NCBI GenBank assembly: GCA_964513205.1 | Contig: CAZELP010000006.1 | Location: 1-64,000, forward strand | Direction of reading: 5' to 3' | DNA from: JAGVJT01 sp964513205 | GTDB lineage: Bacteria; Pseudomonadota; Gammaproteobacteria; Legionellales; Legionellaceae | DNA length: 64,000 nucleotides | Shown: one piece after another, positions 25,283-32,825 of the stretch | How the letters are laid out: every line of letters starts with the position of its first letter | Position numbering within the stretch: position 1 is the first letter of the stretch | Position numbers and translations under genes: made by a program | The notes under the pieces: generated by a model | The model's database searches: none | What the model was told of the DNA's origin: nothing | What the model saw: the letters and a program-made list of their open reading frames with translations, nothing else

Positions 25283-25714
25283 TTATTTTTTGCCCTTAAT
25301 AGTAGGTAAGCCAGCCGCTTGCCATGCTGTCATTCCGCCATTTAGAACCATTGTATCGGTGAAACCTTGTTTTTTCAGTTGAATGGCGAGCGTGTTAGCG
25401 GTAATACCTTTAGTACAGATTAGGACAATAGGTTTTTTTTGGTAGGCTGAAAGCTTCTCTTTCTCATCTGCGGCGATACGAATTGCGTTGGTAATGTGCC
25501 CTGCAACAAATGCTTCCTGAGGACGAATGTCGATTAAAGTCGCTTTGTCTTGATTGATGAGCTCGACGACGGCAGCAGTTGAAAGCATTTTGGGACTGCG
25601 TTTTAAAGTGATCATCTCATTTAGAAGAGTCGCTATCAAAAAAAGTAAAAAAAGAGATGAAAGCACCCAATGTTGAGTCGCAAATTGTAGGATCTGTTGT
25701 GGCATATTGTTCAT
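25283..25714 (-). CDS. Membrane-anchored rhodanese-like protein (YibN type)
   Basis: A 143-residue protein with an N-terminal membrane helix (WVLSSLFLLFLIATLLNEM) and a single rhodanese domain. The active-site loop holds the catalytic cysteine in PIVLICTKGITANTLA, near residue 100. Probable cytoplasm-facing sulfurtransferase of unknown acceptor. First gene of the secB-gpsA operon. Confidence 0.88.
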   Translation of the reverse strand: MNNMPQQILQFATQHWVLSSLFLLFLIATLLNEMITLKRSPKMLSTAAVVELINQDKATLIDIRPQEAFVAGHITNAIRIAADEKEKLSAYQKKPIVLICTKGITANTLAIQLKKQGFTDTMVLNGGMTAWQAAGLPTIKGKK

Positions 25715-25873
25715 AAATATTGAATAAATTTGGCCAGATTATCCAGCGATTTTTTTTAAGACGCAAGCTTTTAAAAAAAAATTGTATTTGTGTTGAATTT
25801 GTTTATAAATTTTGATGTTTAAGTTTTCATGTTGTGTTAGCATCACCCACAACCATTGGTTAAGGGAAAATCC

Positions 25874-26203
25874 ATGTTATATTCATCGCGTTTTTTTTCA
25901 AAAATCAAACATCCGAGAGCGTGTCATTTTTCTTCGAACACTCCGTCTCAGAAGCCAAATGATGACTCTATGTTACTCCCGACGATTGTTGTATTTTCAG
26001 TATTTTCGTTATTGGCTTGTGGTTTAAATATTATGCGCAAAGAATATACTAGGCCACCCAGAATCAAGCATGATTTCGACAGTTGGATGTTACATTTAAA
26101 AATGCTTGAAGAAGCTCAAAATAATCTTGTAGCTGAATCTTCAACGCAAAAAAAAGAAACATCTAAAAACAAAAAAGATGATTTAGAGCCAAGATTGCGC
26201 TGA
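25874..26203 (+). CDS. Unrecognised small membrane protein
   Basis: ATG 25874 after AAGGGA gives 109 residues. An N-terminal basic segment (SSRFFSKIKHPRACHF) is followed by one hydrophobic helix (LLPTIVVFSVFSLLACGLNIM) near 37-57 and a charged lysine/glutamate-rich C-terminus. A TTG-started longer version is possible but lacks a better ribosome-binding site. No family recognised; it precedes the SPOR gene. Confidence 0.5.
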   Translation: MLYSSRFFSKIKHPRACHFSSNTPSQKPNDDSMLLPTIVVFSVFSLLACGLNIMRKEYTRPPRIKHDFDSWMLHLKMLEEAQNNLVAESSTQKKETSKNKKDDLEPRLR

Positions 26204-26293
26204 GAAAAACGTCTTTTAAAATGCGGATACATTTTATGGTTTGTTTGGTATATAATTGATACTGACCTCCATCCTTATCATCTGAGAATTCGA

Positions 26294-27016
26294 ATGGCGA
26301 GATACGACACGACAAGACGAACTGCACCACCTAAACCAAACTGTGGTTTTATGAAACATCTTTTGTTTCTAGTTGTGGGCTTTTTGTTGGGTTATGCCGC
26401 CTCGACTTTTTATCATCTCAATGAGGTGGCCGAGTGGCTTTCGACGCACGTTTTTTTAAAAAATGATTCAAAGGTCGTGTTGTCGCCTGAAAAAACAGCA
26501 GAAATACCAAAGCCGAAATTTGAATTTTATACGTTGCTGACGCAGGAAAATCATTCCAATCCGGCTCCAGCTGAAAAAACCGCTGCGCAATCCAACCAGA
26601 ATGCTGCAGCCACTCCTGTTTCGTCACCAGAAGTTCTTGCGGCGCGTGAAGTGCCTGTTTCTCCTCGAGATGTTGCTCAGCCTGTATCTATGGAAATCAC
26701 AACGCCAAGTACTGTTACAGCAGTCGCTCAACAAGAGAAAAAAACGATAGAAACGGCTTTAGCGCGCGTCAGTGCCAGGGATAGTTATTGGGTTCAACTT
26801 GCTTCATTTAGACGCTCTGAAGATGCCGAAAAGATGAAAGCCAGATTGTCACTCAAAGGTATTGTTGTGACAATAGTTCCTGTGACTCAACAGCATTTGC
26901 AGTGGTTTCGAGTTGTTTCTGGGCCGTTTGCAAATAAGTTTGATGCTGAACGTGCAAAAAATGCGATCCGATTTGACGCTCGTATCGAAGGAATTGTTCG
27001 TAAAATGGATGCTTAA
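26294..27016 (+). CDS. SPOR-domain membrane protein (FtsN-like)
   Basis: A 240-residue protein: short basic N-terminus (MARYDTTRRTAPPKP), one membrane helix (MKHLLFLVVGFLLGYAAS), an Ala/Pro/Thr-rich periplasmic linker and a C-terminal SPOR domain (SYWVQLASFRRSEDAEKMKARLSLKG, VTIVPVTQQHLQWFRVVSGPF). SPOR domains bind denuded peptidoglycan at the septum. The layout matches FtsN, though short; other SPOR proteins are possible. A TATAAT lies at 26251-26256 upstream. Confidence 0.8.
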   Translation: MARYDTTRRTAPPKPNCGFMKHLLFLVVGFLLGYAASTFYHLNEVAEWLSTHVFLKNDSKVVLSPEKTAEIPKPKFEFYTLLTQENHSNPAPAEKTAAQSNQNAAATPVSSPEVLAAREVPVSPRDVAQPVSMEITTPSTVTAVAQQEKKTIETALARVSARDSYWVQLASFRRSEDAEKMKARLSLKGIVVTIVPVTQQHLQWFRVVSGPFANKFDAERAKNAIRFDARIEGIVRKMDA

Positions 27017-27044
27017 ACATATTTTTTAGAAAGGTCAATTTAAG

Positions 27045-29462
27045 ATGTCCATTGTTTATCAATATCATTTGCCTGATATCGTTTGTGGTAACTGTTCTGC
27101 TGTTGTCGAAAAAGCGATTCGTGAAACCCCTTTTTTTAAAGATCATCCTATGGGCGTTGATCCCATTGAAAAAACACTGACATTAACGTTTGAAGACGAT
27201 GCTCCCAGTTATCTTGAAATTCGAGATGTGCTCAATGAAATTTTAGATCCTGTGGGGTTTGTTTGTGTTGAGCTTCAAGCCAATTCTGTTCCTCAAAAGA
27301 AAAGCCGATTTTCCCACAAAATCTTAGGCATTTTGGGTGTGAGTGTTGGATTAATCTTTTTAGCAATATCAATGTTTCCTGTTGGTGCTTGGTCTATGTT
27401 GGCCATGAGTGTAGTGAGTTTGCCTTTAACTTTGTTTTTGGGTTTGGAGTCGTATGAAAAAGCGTGGATGAAGTTTAAAAAGCGTCTATTGACCATGGAC
27501 TCATTATTTGCTTTGAGCACATTGAGTATTGCGGCTGTTTCTGTGGCTTCTTTTTTCTTGCCTCAATTGCCAATGATGTGTGAAGCGGGGCTACTGATTT
27601 TTGGATTTCGTCACATTGGTCTTGCCATCGAAGAAGCGTTTAAACAGACCAATATACTGATTAAGCGTTTTCAAGATGATGCACCTTCCCATGTGACACG
27701 AATTGAAAAAGGAAAATTGGTTCAAGTTCCGCTTTCTACTGTTCAGAAGAAAGATATTTTATGGATTAAGCCGGGTGATATTTTGCCCGTAGATGGTTTT
27801 TTTGAAGAGGATGAGGGGCTTGTTTTAGATAAAATTGTGACCGGCAGTAATATGCCGCGTCGTATTGTATTAAATGAACAATTATACGCAGGAACGGTCC
27901 TGTCTTCGGCTGAAAGAGGCCTAAGGTATCGTGTGACAGCAATAGCGCATCACTCTCATCTTGCTCGTTTAGATGCGAAAGTTGCATATGCTAAGCTTGA
28001 AAAAGCACCATTAGAAACAGCAACAACTCAGGTTTTGCAGTATTTCATTCCTTTGGTTTTAGGGATTGCTGTTGTCTCCGGAATCGTCATCGGGACATTG
28101 TGTTTACCTGCTCTGGGTATACAATCTGCTGTGGCTGTTTTAGTCTCGGCATGTCCTTGTACTTTGGGGTTAATCACACCATTGGCAATGCGTGTTGGGC
28201 TTAAAAAATCTGCAGATAGAGGGATTGTTTTTAACAGTGCTAAAAAACTTGAACTTGCTCAAAGTGCAGAATGTGTTGTTTTTGATTTAAACGGGACATT
28301 AACAGAAGGCAAGCCTTTTGTTGTTCGACATGGAGCGTTATCGCATTCACCATGGTCGGCATCTGTTGTACTGAAGATGATGGCCCACTTTGAGGATAAG
28401 TGCCAACATCCTGTTGCCAAAGCGATTCATGCTTCCGCGGGCTCGCAAACGTCAATCCCTTTACCTGAATATGAGGTATTGATGAATCATTATGCTGGAC
28501 GTGTCGTCCGATGTGGCAACACAACCTACACAGTCGGTGGGGAGGCCTTGTTGATTGCACAGGGTGTTCCTGGGCGCGATATCGACTCTTTGCGTAAGAA
28601 ATTAAATCTTCGTGTGGGTGAGAATCTCGTTTGTCTTGCAAAAGAAAAAACAATAATTGGCTATGTGGTTTTGCAAGACACGTTAAGAAAAGATGCGAAA
28701 TCAATTATTGATGCATTAAAAAAAGCAGGAAAACATCCTTATCTTTGCACGGGTGCAGATGCCAAAACAGCACATGAATATGCAAAGCAACTTGGAATTC
28801 CAGAGCAAAATGTTCGTTCTAATTGTGTGAGTCATGCAAAAGCAGACTCTTTTCAATCGAAGAAAAAAGTAATTGATGATTTACATCGAAGAGGTTTCGT
28901 TGTCGCCGCCGTTGGAGATGGTGCCAATGATGCTGAAATGATTGCAGCTGCTGATGTGGGATTTGCGATAGCAGCTGATGGCGAGGCTCATACACAACAA
29001 CATGCTGCAGCAATTATAAAAGGTGTTGCGCTGCAACCTATATTACATGCGTTTAATATTTCAAAACAAACAGTTCAAAATATCAAAGAAAATTTGTGTT
29101 TTAGTTTGATTTATAATATTGCGACAGTTTTTTTGGCCGCTGGTTTGTTATTGAGTATTGGTGTTGTTTTAAATCCTGCTGTTGGTGCAGCTTTAATGAT
29201 TTTACAAACCTCTCTTATTTTTATGAATGTGTATCGTTTTGCAAATTCCAAAATTACAAAAATGGAGCCTGAGACTGACGTTTCATTGAATGTCTCTGCA
29301 AATTACGCTGAGCGTGATGTTCATTTATCTCAACAAATTGTGAAAAAGAATGCCTACACTCAAGCTGCGCGGTTTCGCTTTTCATCTCCATCTCATTCAT
29401 CTCTGAATCAGAAAACTGATGTTACTTGCGTTGGGGATTGCATGAGGCTTACTCACTCTTAA
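27045..29462 (+). CDS. P1B-type heavy-metal ATPase, copper-like, with altered motifs
   Basis: An 805-residue membrane pump. An N-terminal HMA-like metal site (CGNCSAVV, residues 14-17) is followed by membrane helices, the CPC metal channel (SACPCTLGL, near 368), the phosphorylation site, an HP motif (CQHP) and a late GDGANDAEMI hinge. The phosphorylation motif reads FDLNGTLTEG instead of the nearly invariant DKTGTLT: the aspartate is kept but Lys and Thr are replaced. GDGxND lacks the usual following proline. About 70 residues after the last helices form a polar tail with CVGDC, and its last 66 bases overlap the convergent folB. Substrate (probably Cu+) is inferred from CPC and HMA. Confidence 0.88.
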   Translation: MSIVYQYHLPDIVCGNCSAVVEKAIRETPFFKDHPMGVDPIEKTLTLTFEDDAPSYLEIRDVLNEILDPVGFVCVELQANSVPQKKSRFSHKILGILGVSVGLIFLAISMFPVGAWSMLAMSVVSLPLTLFLGLESYEKAWMKFKKRLLTMDSLFALSTLSIAAVSVASFFLPQLPMMCEAGLLIFGFRHIGLAIEEAFKQTNILIKRFQDDAPSHVTRIEKGKLVQVPLSTVQKKDILWIKPGDILPVDGFFEEDEGLVLDKIVTGSNMPRRIVLNEQLYAGTVLSSAERGLRYRVTAIAHHSHLARLDAKVAYAKLEKAPLETATTQVLQYFIPLVLGIAVVSGIVIGTLCLPALGIQSAVAVLVSACPCTLGLITPLAMRVGLKKSADRGIVFNSAKKLELAQSAECVVFDLNGTLTEGKPFVVRHGALSHSPWSASVVLKMMAHFEDKCQHPVAKAIHASAGSQTSIPLPEYEVLMNHYAGRVVRCGNTTYTVGGEALLIAQGVPGRDIDSLRKKLNLRVGENLVCLAKEKTIIGYVVLQDTLRKDAKSIIDALKKAGKHPYLCTGADAKTAHEYAKQLGIPEQNVRSNCVSHAKADSFQSKKKVIDDLHRRGFVVAAVGDGANDAEMIAAADVGFAIAADGEAHTQQHAAAIIKGVALQPILHAFNISKQTVQNIKENLCFSLIYNIATVFLAAGLLLSIGVVLNPAVGAALMILQTSLIFMNVYRFANSKITKMEPETDVSLNVSANYAERDVHLSQQIVKKNAYTQAARFRFSSPSHSSLNQKTDVTCVGDCMRLTHS

Positions 29463-29732
29463 TGTGAGATGCGGTGCATGAAAATGTGTTTGAATCAGAT
29501 CGGCGATTTGCTCTGCGACAGTCTCAATCAATTCAAAAGCATTCGACTCGATGAAATCTGTGACCATTTCGCACAGTTTTTGATAATCGATTGTTTTGTT
29601 GAGATCATTTTCAATGGCTTGCGTGATGGGGATCGTCATATCAATTTTTAACTCTTGACGAATTTGTTGTTCCCACGCGTAAATGCCAATACGTGTTTTT
29701 GTTCGTAATCCTGTGATTTCAAGTTGATTCAT
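29397..29732 (-). CDS. folB: Dihydroneopterin aldolase
   Basis: Start is one of three stacked ATG (29744, 29738, 29732); 29732 has GGGG six bases ahead, giving 111 residues (MNQLEITGLRTKTRIGIYAWEQQ). The pattern IGIYAWEQQIRQELKIDMTI, with the catalytic Glu, and TIDYQKLCEMVTDFIESNAFELIETVAEQIADLI is FolB-type. It converts dihydroneopterin to 6-hydroxymethyl-dihydropterin in folate synthesis. Its 3' end overlaps the ATPase gene by 66 bases tail to tail. Confidence 0.88.
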   Translation of the reverse strand: MNQLEITGLRTKTRIGIYAWEQQIRQELKIDMTIPITQAIENDLNKTIDYQKLCEMVTDFIESNAFELIETVAEQIADLIQTHFHAPHLTLRVSKPHAIPNASNISFLIQR

Positions 29733-29783
29733 ACCCATCCCCATTGTTAGAATTCTGACATATCTTATTCTTGAGCCGTTTTC

Positions 29784-30845
29784 ATGGTTAATCTTACAAA
29801 TTCTGTTTTTATGCGAAGTCTTCGTCGACAACCTGTGGAGCGTACACCAGTTTGGATTATGCGCCAAGCGGGTCGCTATTTACCTGAATATCGGGCCACG
29901 CGAGCGAAAGCCGGTAGTTTCTTGTCATTATGTAAAAATCCAGAACTTGCTTGTGAAGTCACATTACAGCCTTTACGTCGGTTTGGTTTGGATGCGGCGA
30001 TTTTGTTTTCAGATATTTTGACCATTCCAGATGCAATGGGGCTTGGTTTATCTTTTGAAGAAGGAGAGGGGCCTTGTTTTGCGAATCCTATCCGATCGTG
30101 CGGCGCAATTGAAAAATTACCTCATCCTAAAGTGGCAGAGGAGTTGAGCTATGTCATGGACGCTGTTGCTTTAATTCGTGCATCTATGCCTGCAGACTTA
30201 CCTTTGATTGGATTTTCTGGAAGTCCTTGGACATTGGCGTGCTATATGATAGAGGGTCGAGGAAGTCGAGATTTTAAAGAAACTTTAAAATTTTTGTATG
30301 ATTTCCCTGATGCGATGCATCAGTTGCTGTTAAAAATTACGACAACAGTGATTGATTATTTAACGCTGCAAGCACGCTCTGGTGCAAATGCTTTGATGGT
30401 GTTTGATACATGGGGGGGGTTATTGTCATCCCATCATTTTCAAGGGTTTTCTTGTGATTATTTATCTATGATTGTCTCGGCATTAAAGTCGAATTGTCCC
30501 GATGTGCCCGTCATTTTGTTTACTAAGGGCGGAGGTCTATGGTTGTCTCATTTGGCTTCTACTGGATGTGATGGCCTTGGACTAGATTGGACGTGTGACT
30601 TAAGCATGGCCAGAAAACAAGTGGGGAATACTGTGGCGCTTCAAGGAAATCTCGATCCTGCTGTGTTACGCGCATCAGAAAAAGTGATTCGAGCTGAGGT
30701 AGCGAAAGTACTCGAAGCCTATGGTCACGGTAGTGGTCATATTTTTAACTTAGGTCATGGCATCACACCAGATATTCCACCTGAGCATGTAGCCGTGTTG
30801 GTCGAAGCGGTTCGTGAAATGAGCCCTGTGTATCATCTTGCTTGA
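29784..30845 (+). CDS. hemE: Uroporphyrinogen decarboxylase
   Basis: A 353-residue enzyme making coproporphyrinogen III in haem synthesis. Signatures are TPVWIMRQAGRYLPEYRATRAKAG, AAILFSDILTIPDAMG, GFSGSPWTLACYMIEG, and NLGHGITPDIPPEHV near the C-terminus. A G8 run (30412-30419) encodes TWGGL. The end of the gene overlaps the convergent DAHP synthase by 83 bases; HemE has the normal length, so the extension belongs to the partner. Confidence 0.97.
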   Translation: MVNLTNSVFMRSLRRQPVERTPVWIMRQAGRYLPEYRATRAKAGSFLSLCKNPELACEVTLQPLRRFGLDAAILFSDILTIPDAMGLGLSFEEGEGPCFANPIRSCGAIEKLPHPKVAEELSYVMDAVALIRASMPADLPLIGFSGSPWTLACYMIEGRGSRDFKETLKFLYDFPDAMHQLLLKITTTVIDYLTLQARSGANALMVFDTWGGLLSSHHFQGFSCDYLSMIVSALKSNCPDVPVILFTKGGGLWLSHLASTGCDGLGLDWTCDLSMARKQVGNTVALQGNLDPAVLRASEKVIRAEVAKVLEAYGHGSGHIFNLGHGITPDIPPEHVAVLVEAVREMSPVYHLA

Positions 30846-32007
30846 CTAGCATTTTGGACAATACGGTTGCTATTTCCAAAAACTGTTCGGCATTGAGACG
30901 AGGATCAACTGGGCTGTGATACGCTTTTTCTAGATTGTCTTCATTGAGCGCTTGCTTTCCACCGATGCATTCTGTCACATGTTCATGAGTCATTTCTAAA
31001 TGCACTCCACCCAGGTGGCTATTGTATATTTGATGGAGACTAAAGGTCGCATGTAATTCTTCAATGATGGCTTCAATTGGACGTGTTTTTAATCCTTTTT
31101 TTGTTCGAATAGTGTTGCCATGCATGGGGTCACATGACCATGCGACAGGATAACCTTCTTCTTTGACTCGTTGAATTAATCTTGGGAGACAAGTTTCGAC
31201 TTGTGATGCACCAAAACGTGTGATGAGTAAAATTCGTCCATTTTGTCGTGTCGGGTTTAATCGAGATAAGACATGACATAGCCACTCTGGTGTTGCATTT
31301 GGACCAATTTTGAGTCCAATGGGATTAGAAATTCCTCGAATAAACTCAATATGAGCGCCTTCTGGATCTTGTGTCCTGACTCCAATCCAGGGGAAATGAG
31401 TTGAACGTAAAAACCATTCTTCTGTATGGTCTTCATATCTTGTGAGTGCCTGTTCATACGCCAGATGCAGTGCTTCGTGGGAAGTGAAAAAAAGTGTTGA
31501 TTGATGATATGCGTGAATGTCATTTAATGTCGATTGACTGTGATGGTAGCCATCGAGTAAACGAGTTGGATTAGGTGTTCTCGATGTTTGTGTAAACTCA
31601 AAGCCGTTGATCAAATCACCACGGTAGCTTGGCAATGTCAGATGGGCGTGTGTTTCTGTCGCCTCTGTTCGTGCTTTTGCAAATTGACCCGCCATTCGTC
31701 CAATTTGTACGATTTTTCGAAGAGACGATTTTCCCAGTAGTTGCGCAATTTTTTCAATTAACTCAAGCTTTTGATTCACGGTACTGCCTTGGAATGTTTC
31801 TGCGCATTCTCCAGCTTGAAGTAAGAACATTTTTTTTTGTTCGACCTGCTCAAGGCATGTCTTTAGTGCTCGAATTTCTTCAATACCAACAAGCGGGGGT
31901 AACTCCGTTAGCGTTTGTAGCACAACAGATTGAGCTTTTGTATCTGGGTAGATCACATGTTGTGCATGAGGACGTTGAGTCCACGATGATGGAGACCAGC
32001 TTTCCAT
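30763..32007 (-). CDS. Class II 3-deoxy-7-phosphoheptulonate synthase
   Basis: From ATG 32007 (MESWSPSSWTQRPHAQHVIYPD) the protein has about 414 residues; 21 residues upstream are not family-like. Class II signatures: LLQAGECAETF (metal-binding Cys), RIGRMAGQFAKARTEA-like VQIGRMAGQFAKART, LPSYRGDLINGFEFT, WIGVRTQDPEGAHIEFIRGISNPIGLKIGP, SCDPMHGNT and LGGVHLEMT. It opens the shikimate pathway. The last ~27 residues (after LSKMLV) are encoded antisense to hemE and look like a read-through tail. Confidence 0.93.
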   Translation of the reverse strand: MESWSPSSWTQRPHAQHVIYPDTKAQSVVLQTLTELPPLVGIEEIRALKTCLEQVEQKKMFLLQAGECAETFQGSTVNQKLELIEKIAQLLGKSSLRKIVQIGRMAGQFAKARTEATETHAHLTLPSYRGDLINGFEFTQTSRTPNPTRLLDGYHHSQSTLNDIHAYHQSTLFFTSHEALHLAYEQALTRYEDHTEEWFLRSTHFPWIGVRTQDPEGAHIEFIRGISNPIGLKIGPNATPEWLCHVLSRLNPTRQNGRILLITRFGASQVETCLPRLIQRVKEEGYPVAWSCDPMHGNTIRTKKGLKTRPIEAIIEELHATFSLHQIYNSHLGGVHLEMTHEHVTECIGGKQALNEDNLEKAYHSPVDPRLNAEQFLEIATVLSKMLVKQDDTQGSFHEPLRPTRLHAQVEYLV

Positions 32008-32092
32008 GGTGTAAATCGGTGTGTGGCGAAAATCAATGGTGATTATGCAACGCTTGAAAATGGGGTGCAAGCAAAATATATGGATTTACCCC

Positions 32093-32121
32093 CTTGATTT
32101 TTAAATCAAGTGTCCCCAGAT
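32093..32121 (+). promoter_or_regulatory. Sigma-32-like promoter of grpE
   Basis: CCCCCTTGATT (ending 32099) and CCCCAGAT (32114-32121) separated by 14 bases. The -35 region is nearly the same as E. coli dnaK P1 (CCCCCTTGAT). CTTGATTT-TT-AAATCAAG (32093-32110) is an 8-2-8 inverted repeat lying across the -35 and spacer. The predicted start is around 32128, about 25 bases before the grpE ATG. Confidence 0.75.
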
Positions 32122-32123
32122 GT

Positions 32124-32139
32124 AGAAAATCGATTTTCT
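32124..32139 (+). promoter_or_regulatory. Perfect 16-bp palindrome at the grpE transcription start
   Basis: AGAAAATCGATTTTCT reads the same on both strands. It lies between the sigma-32-like -10 box and the GGGAG ribosome-binding site of grpE (32140-32144). It could be a repressor site or an RNA hairpin next to the ribosome-binding site. Confidence 0.55.
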
Positions 32140-32152
32140 GGGAGTAATTAAA

Positions 32153-32740
32153 ATGGGTGATTGGGAAAAAATTAAGGCTGAGCATGAATTAGAGGAACAA
32201 GAAGAAGCGTTGGCGAACGCGGCTAAAGCAGAAGACACAAATCAGACCGCAGAAGAACAACCTTCTTTGGGACATCCTTCTTATCGTGAGCTTGAAGACA
32301 AGTTGACTGCTTCAGAACAAAAAGCCCATGAGAATTGGGAAAAGCTGGTGCGTTCAATTGCCGAAGTTGAAAATATTCGAAGACGTGCAGAACGTGATAT
32401 TGCGAATGCACATCGTTATGGAATAGAAAAATTCGTGAATAACCTTTTGCCTGTTGCTGATAGCCTAGAGCAAGCAATTGTACTTGCAGAAAAGCAAGGA
32501 GACATGCCTTTACATGAAGGTTTATTGTTGACAATGAAATTGTTTTTGGAGTCATTGGCAAAAGCAGATGTGAAGCAAATTGACCCGACTGGCTGTCCTT
32601 TTGATCCACAACAACATGAGGCGATGTCAATCCAGCCGGATCCCAGTGTGGCTCCTAACACTGTATTGACTGTTTTCCAGAAGGGATACGTATTGAATGA
32701 CCGTGTTATTCGTCCTGCGCGTGTTATTGTTTCAAAATAA
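32153..32740 (+). CDS. grpE: Nucleotide exchange factor GrpE
   Basis: A 195-residue protein: acidic N-terminus, long coiled-coil (ELEDKLTASEQKAHENWEKLVRSIAEVENIRRRAERD), then the GrpE core (KFVNNLLPVADSLEQAI, VKQIDPTGCPFDPQQHEAMS, TVLTVFQKGYVLNDRVIRPARVIVS). It releases ADP from DnaK. First gene of grpE-dnaK-dnaJ. Confidence 0.96.
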   Translation: MGDWEKIKAEHELEEQEEALANAAKAEDTNQTAEEQPSLGHPSYRELEDKLTASEQKAHENWEKLVRSIAEVENIRRRAERDIANAHRYGIEKFVNNLLPVADSLEQAIVLAEKQGDMPLHEGLLLTMKLFLESLAKADVKQIDPTGCPFDPQQHEAMSIQPDPSVAPNTVLTVFQKGYVLNDRVIRPARVIVSK

Positions 32741-32752
32741 ATGTAGGTTGGG

Positions 32753-32780
32753 GTTGAAATATCAAAATAATTCCCTATAT
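32753..32780 (+). promoter_or_regulatory. Sigma-32-like promoter in front of dnaK
   Basis: GTTGAAA (32753-32759), 13 bases, CCCTATAT (32773-32780). It shares the CCCTAT variant of the -10 element with the clpB promoter. It would add a second heat-shock input for dnaK beyond the grpE promoter. Confidence 0.6.
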
Positions 32781-32825
32781 GAGATTTATAACGATTAAAT
32801 AGAAATTAATTTGGAGCAAAAAATT

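Noticed and set aside
24787..25714. Rhodanese and SecB as part of a toxin or defence system
   Set aside because: The gene order is the conserved housekeeping operon of gammaproteobacteria.
28240..28704. 154-codon minus-strand frame inside the metal ATPase
   Set aside because: Antisense shadow, His/Gln-rich from codon bias; no domain.
31629..32042. 137-codon plus-strand frame inside the DAHP synthase
   Set aside because: Antisense to a conserved enzyme and without its own signals.
32053..32059. CTTGAAA upstream of grpE as a sigma-32 -35 box
   Set aside because: No CCCCAT-like element follows at 13-15 bases; the CTTGATT/CCCCAGAT pair 40 bases on fits much better.
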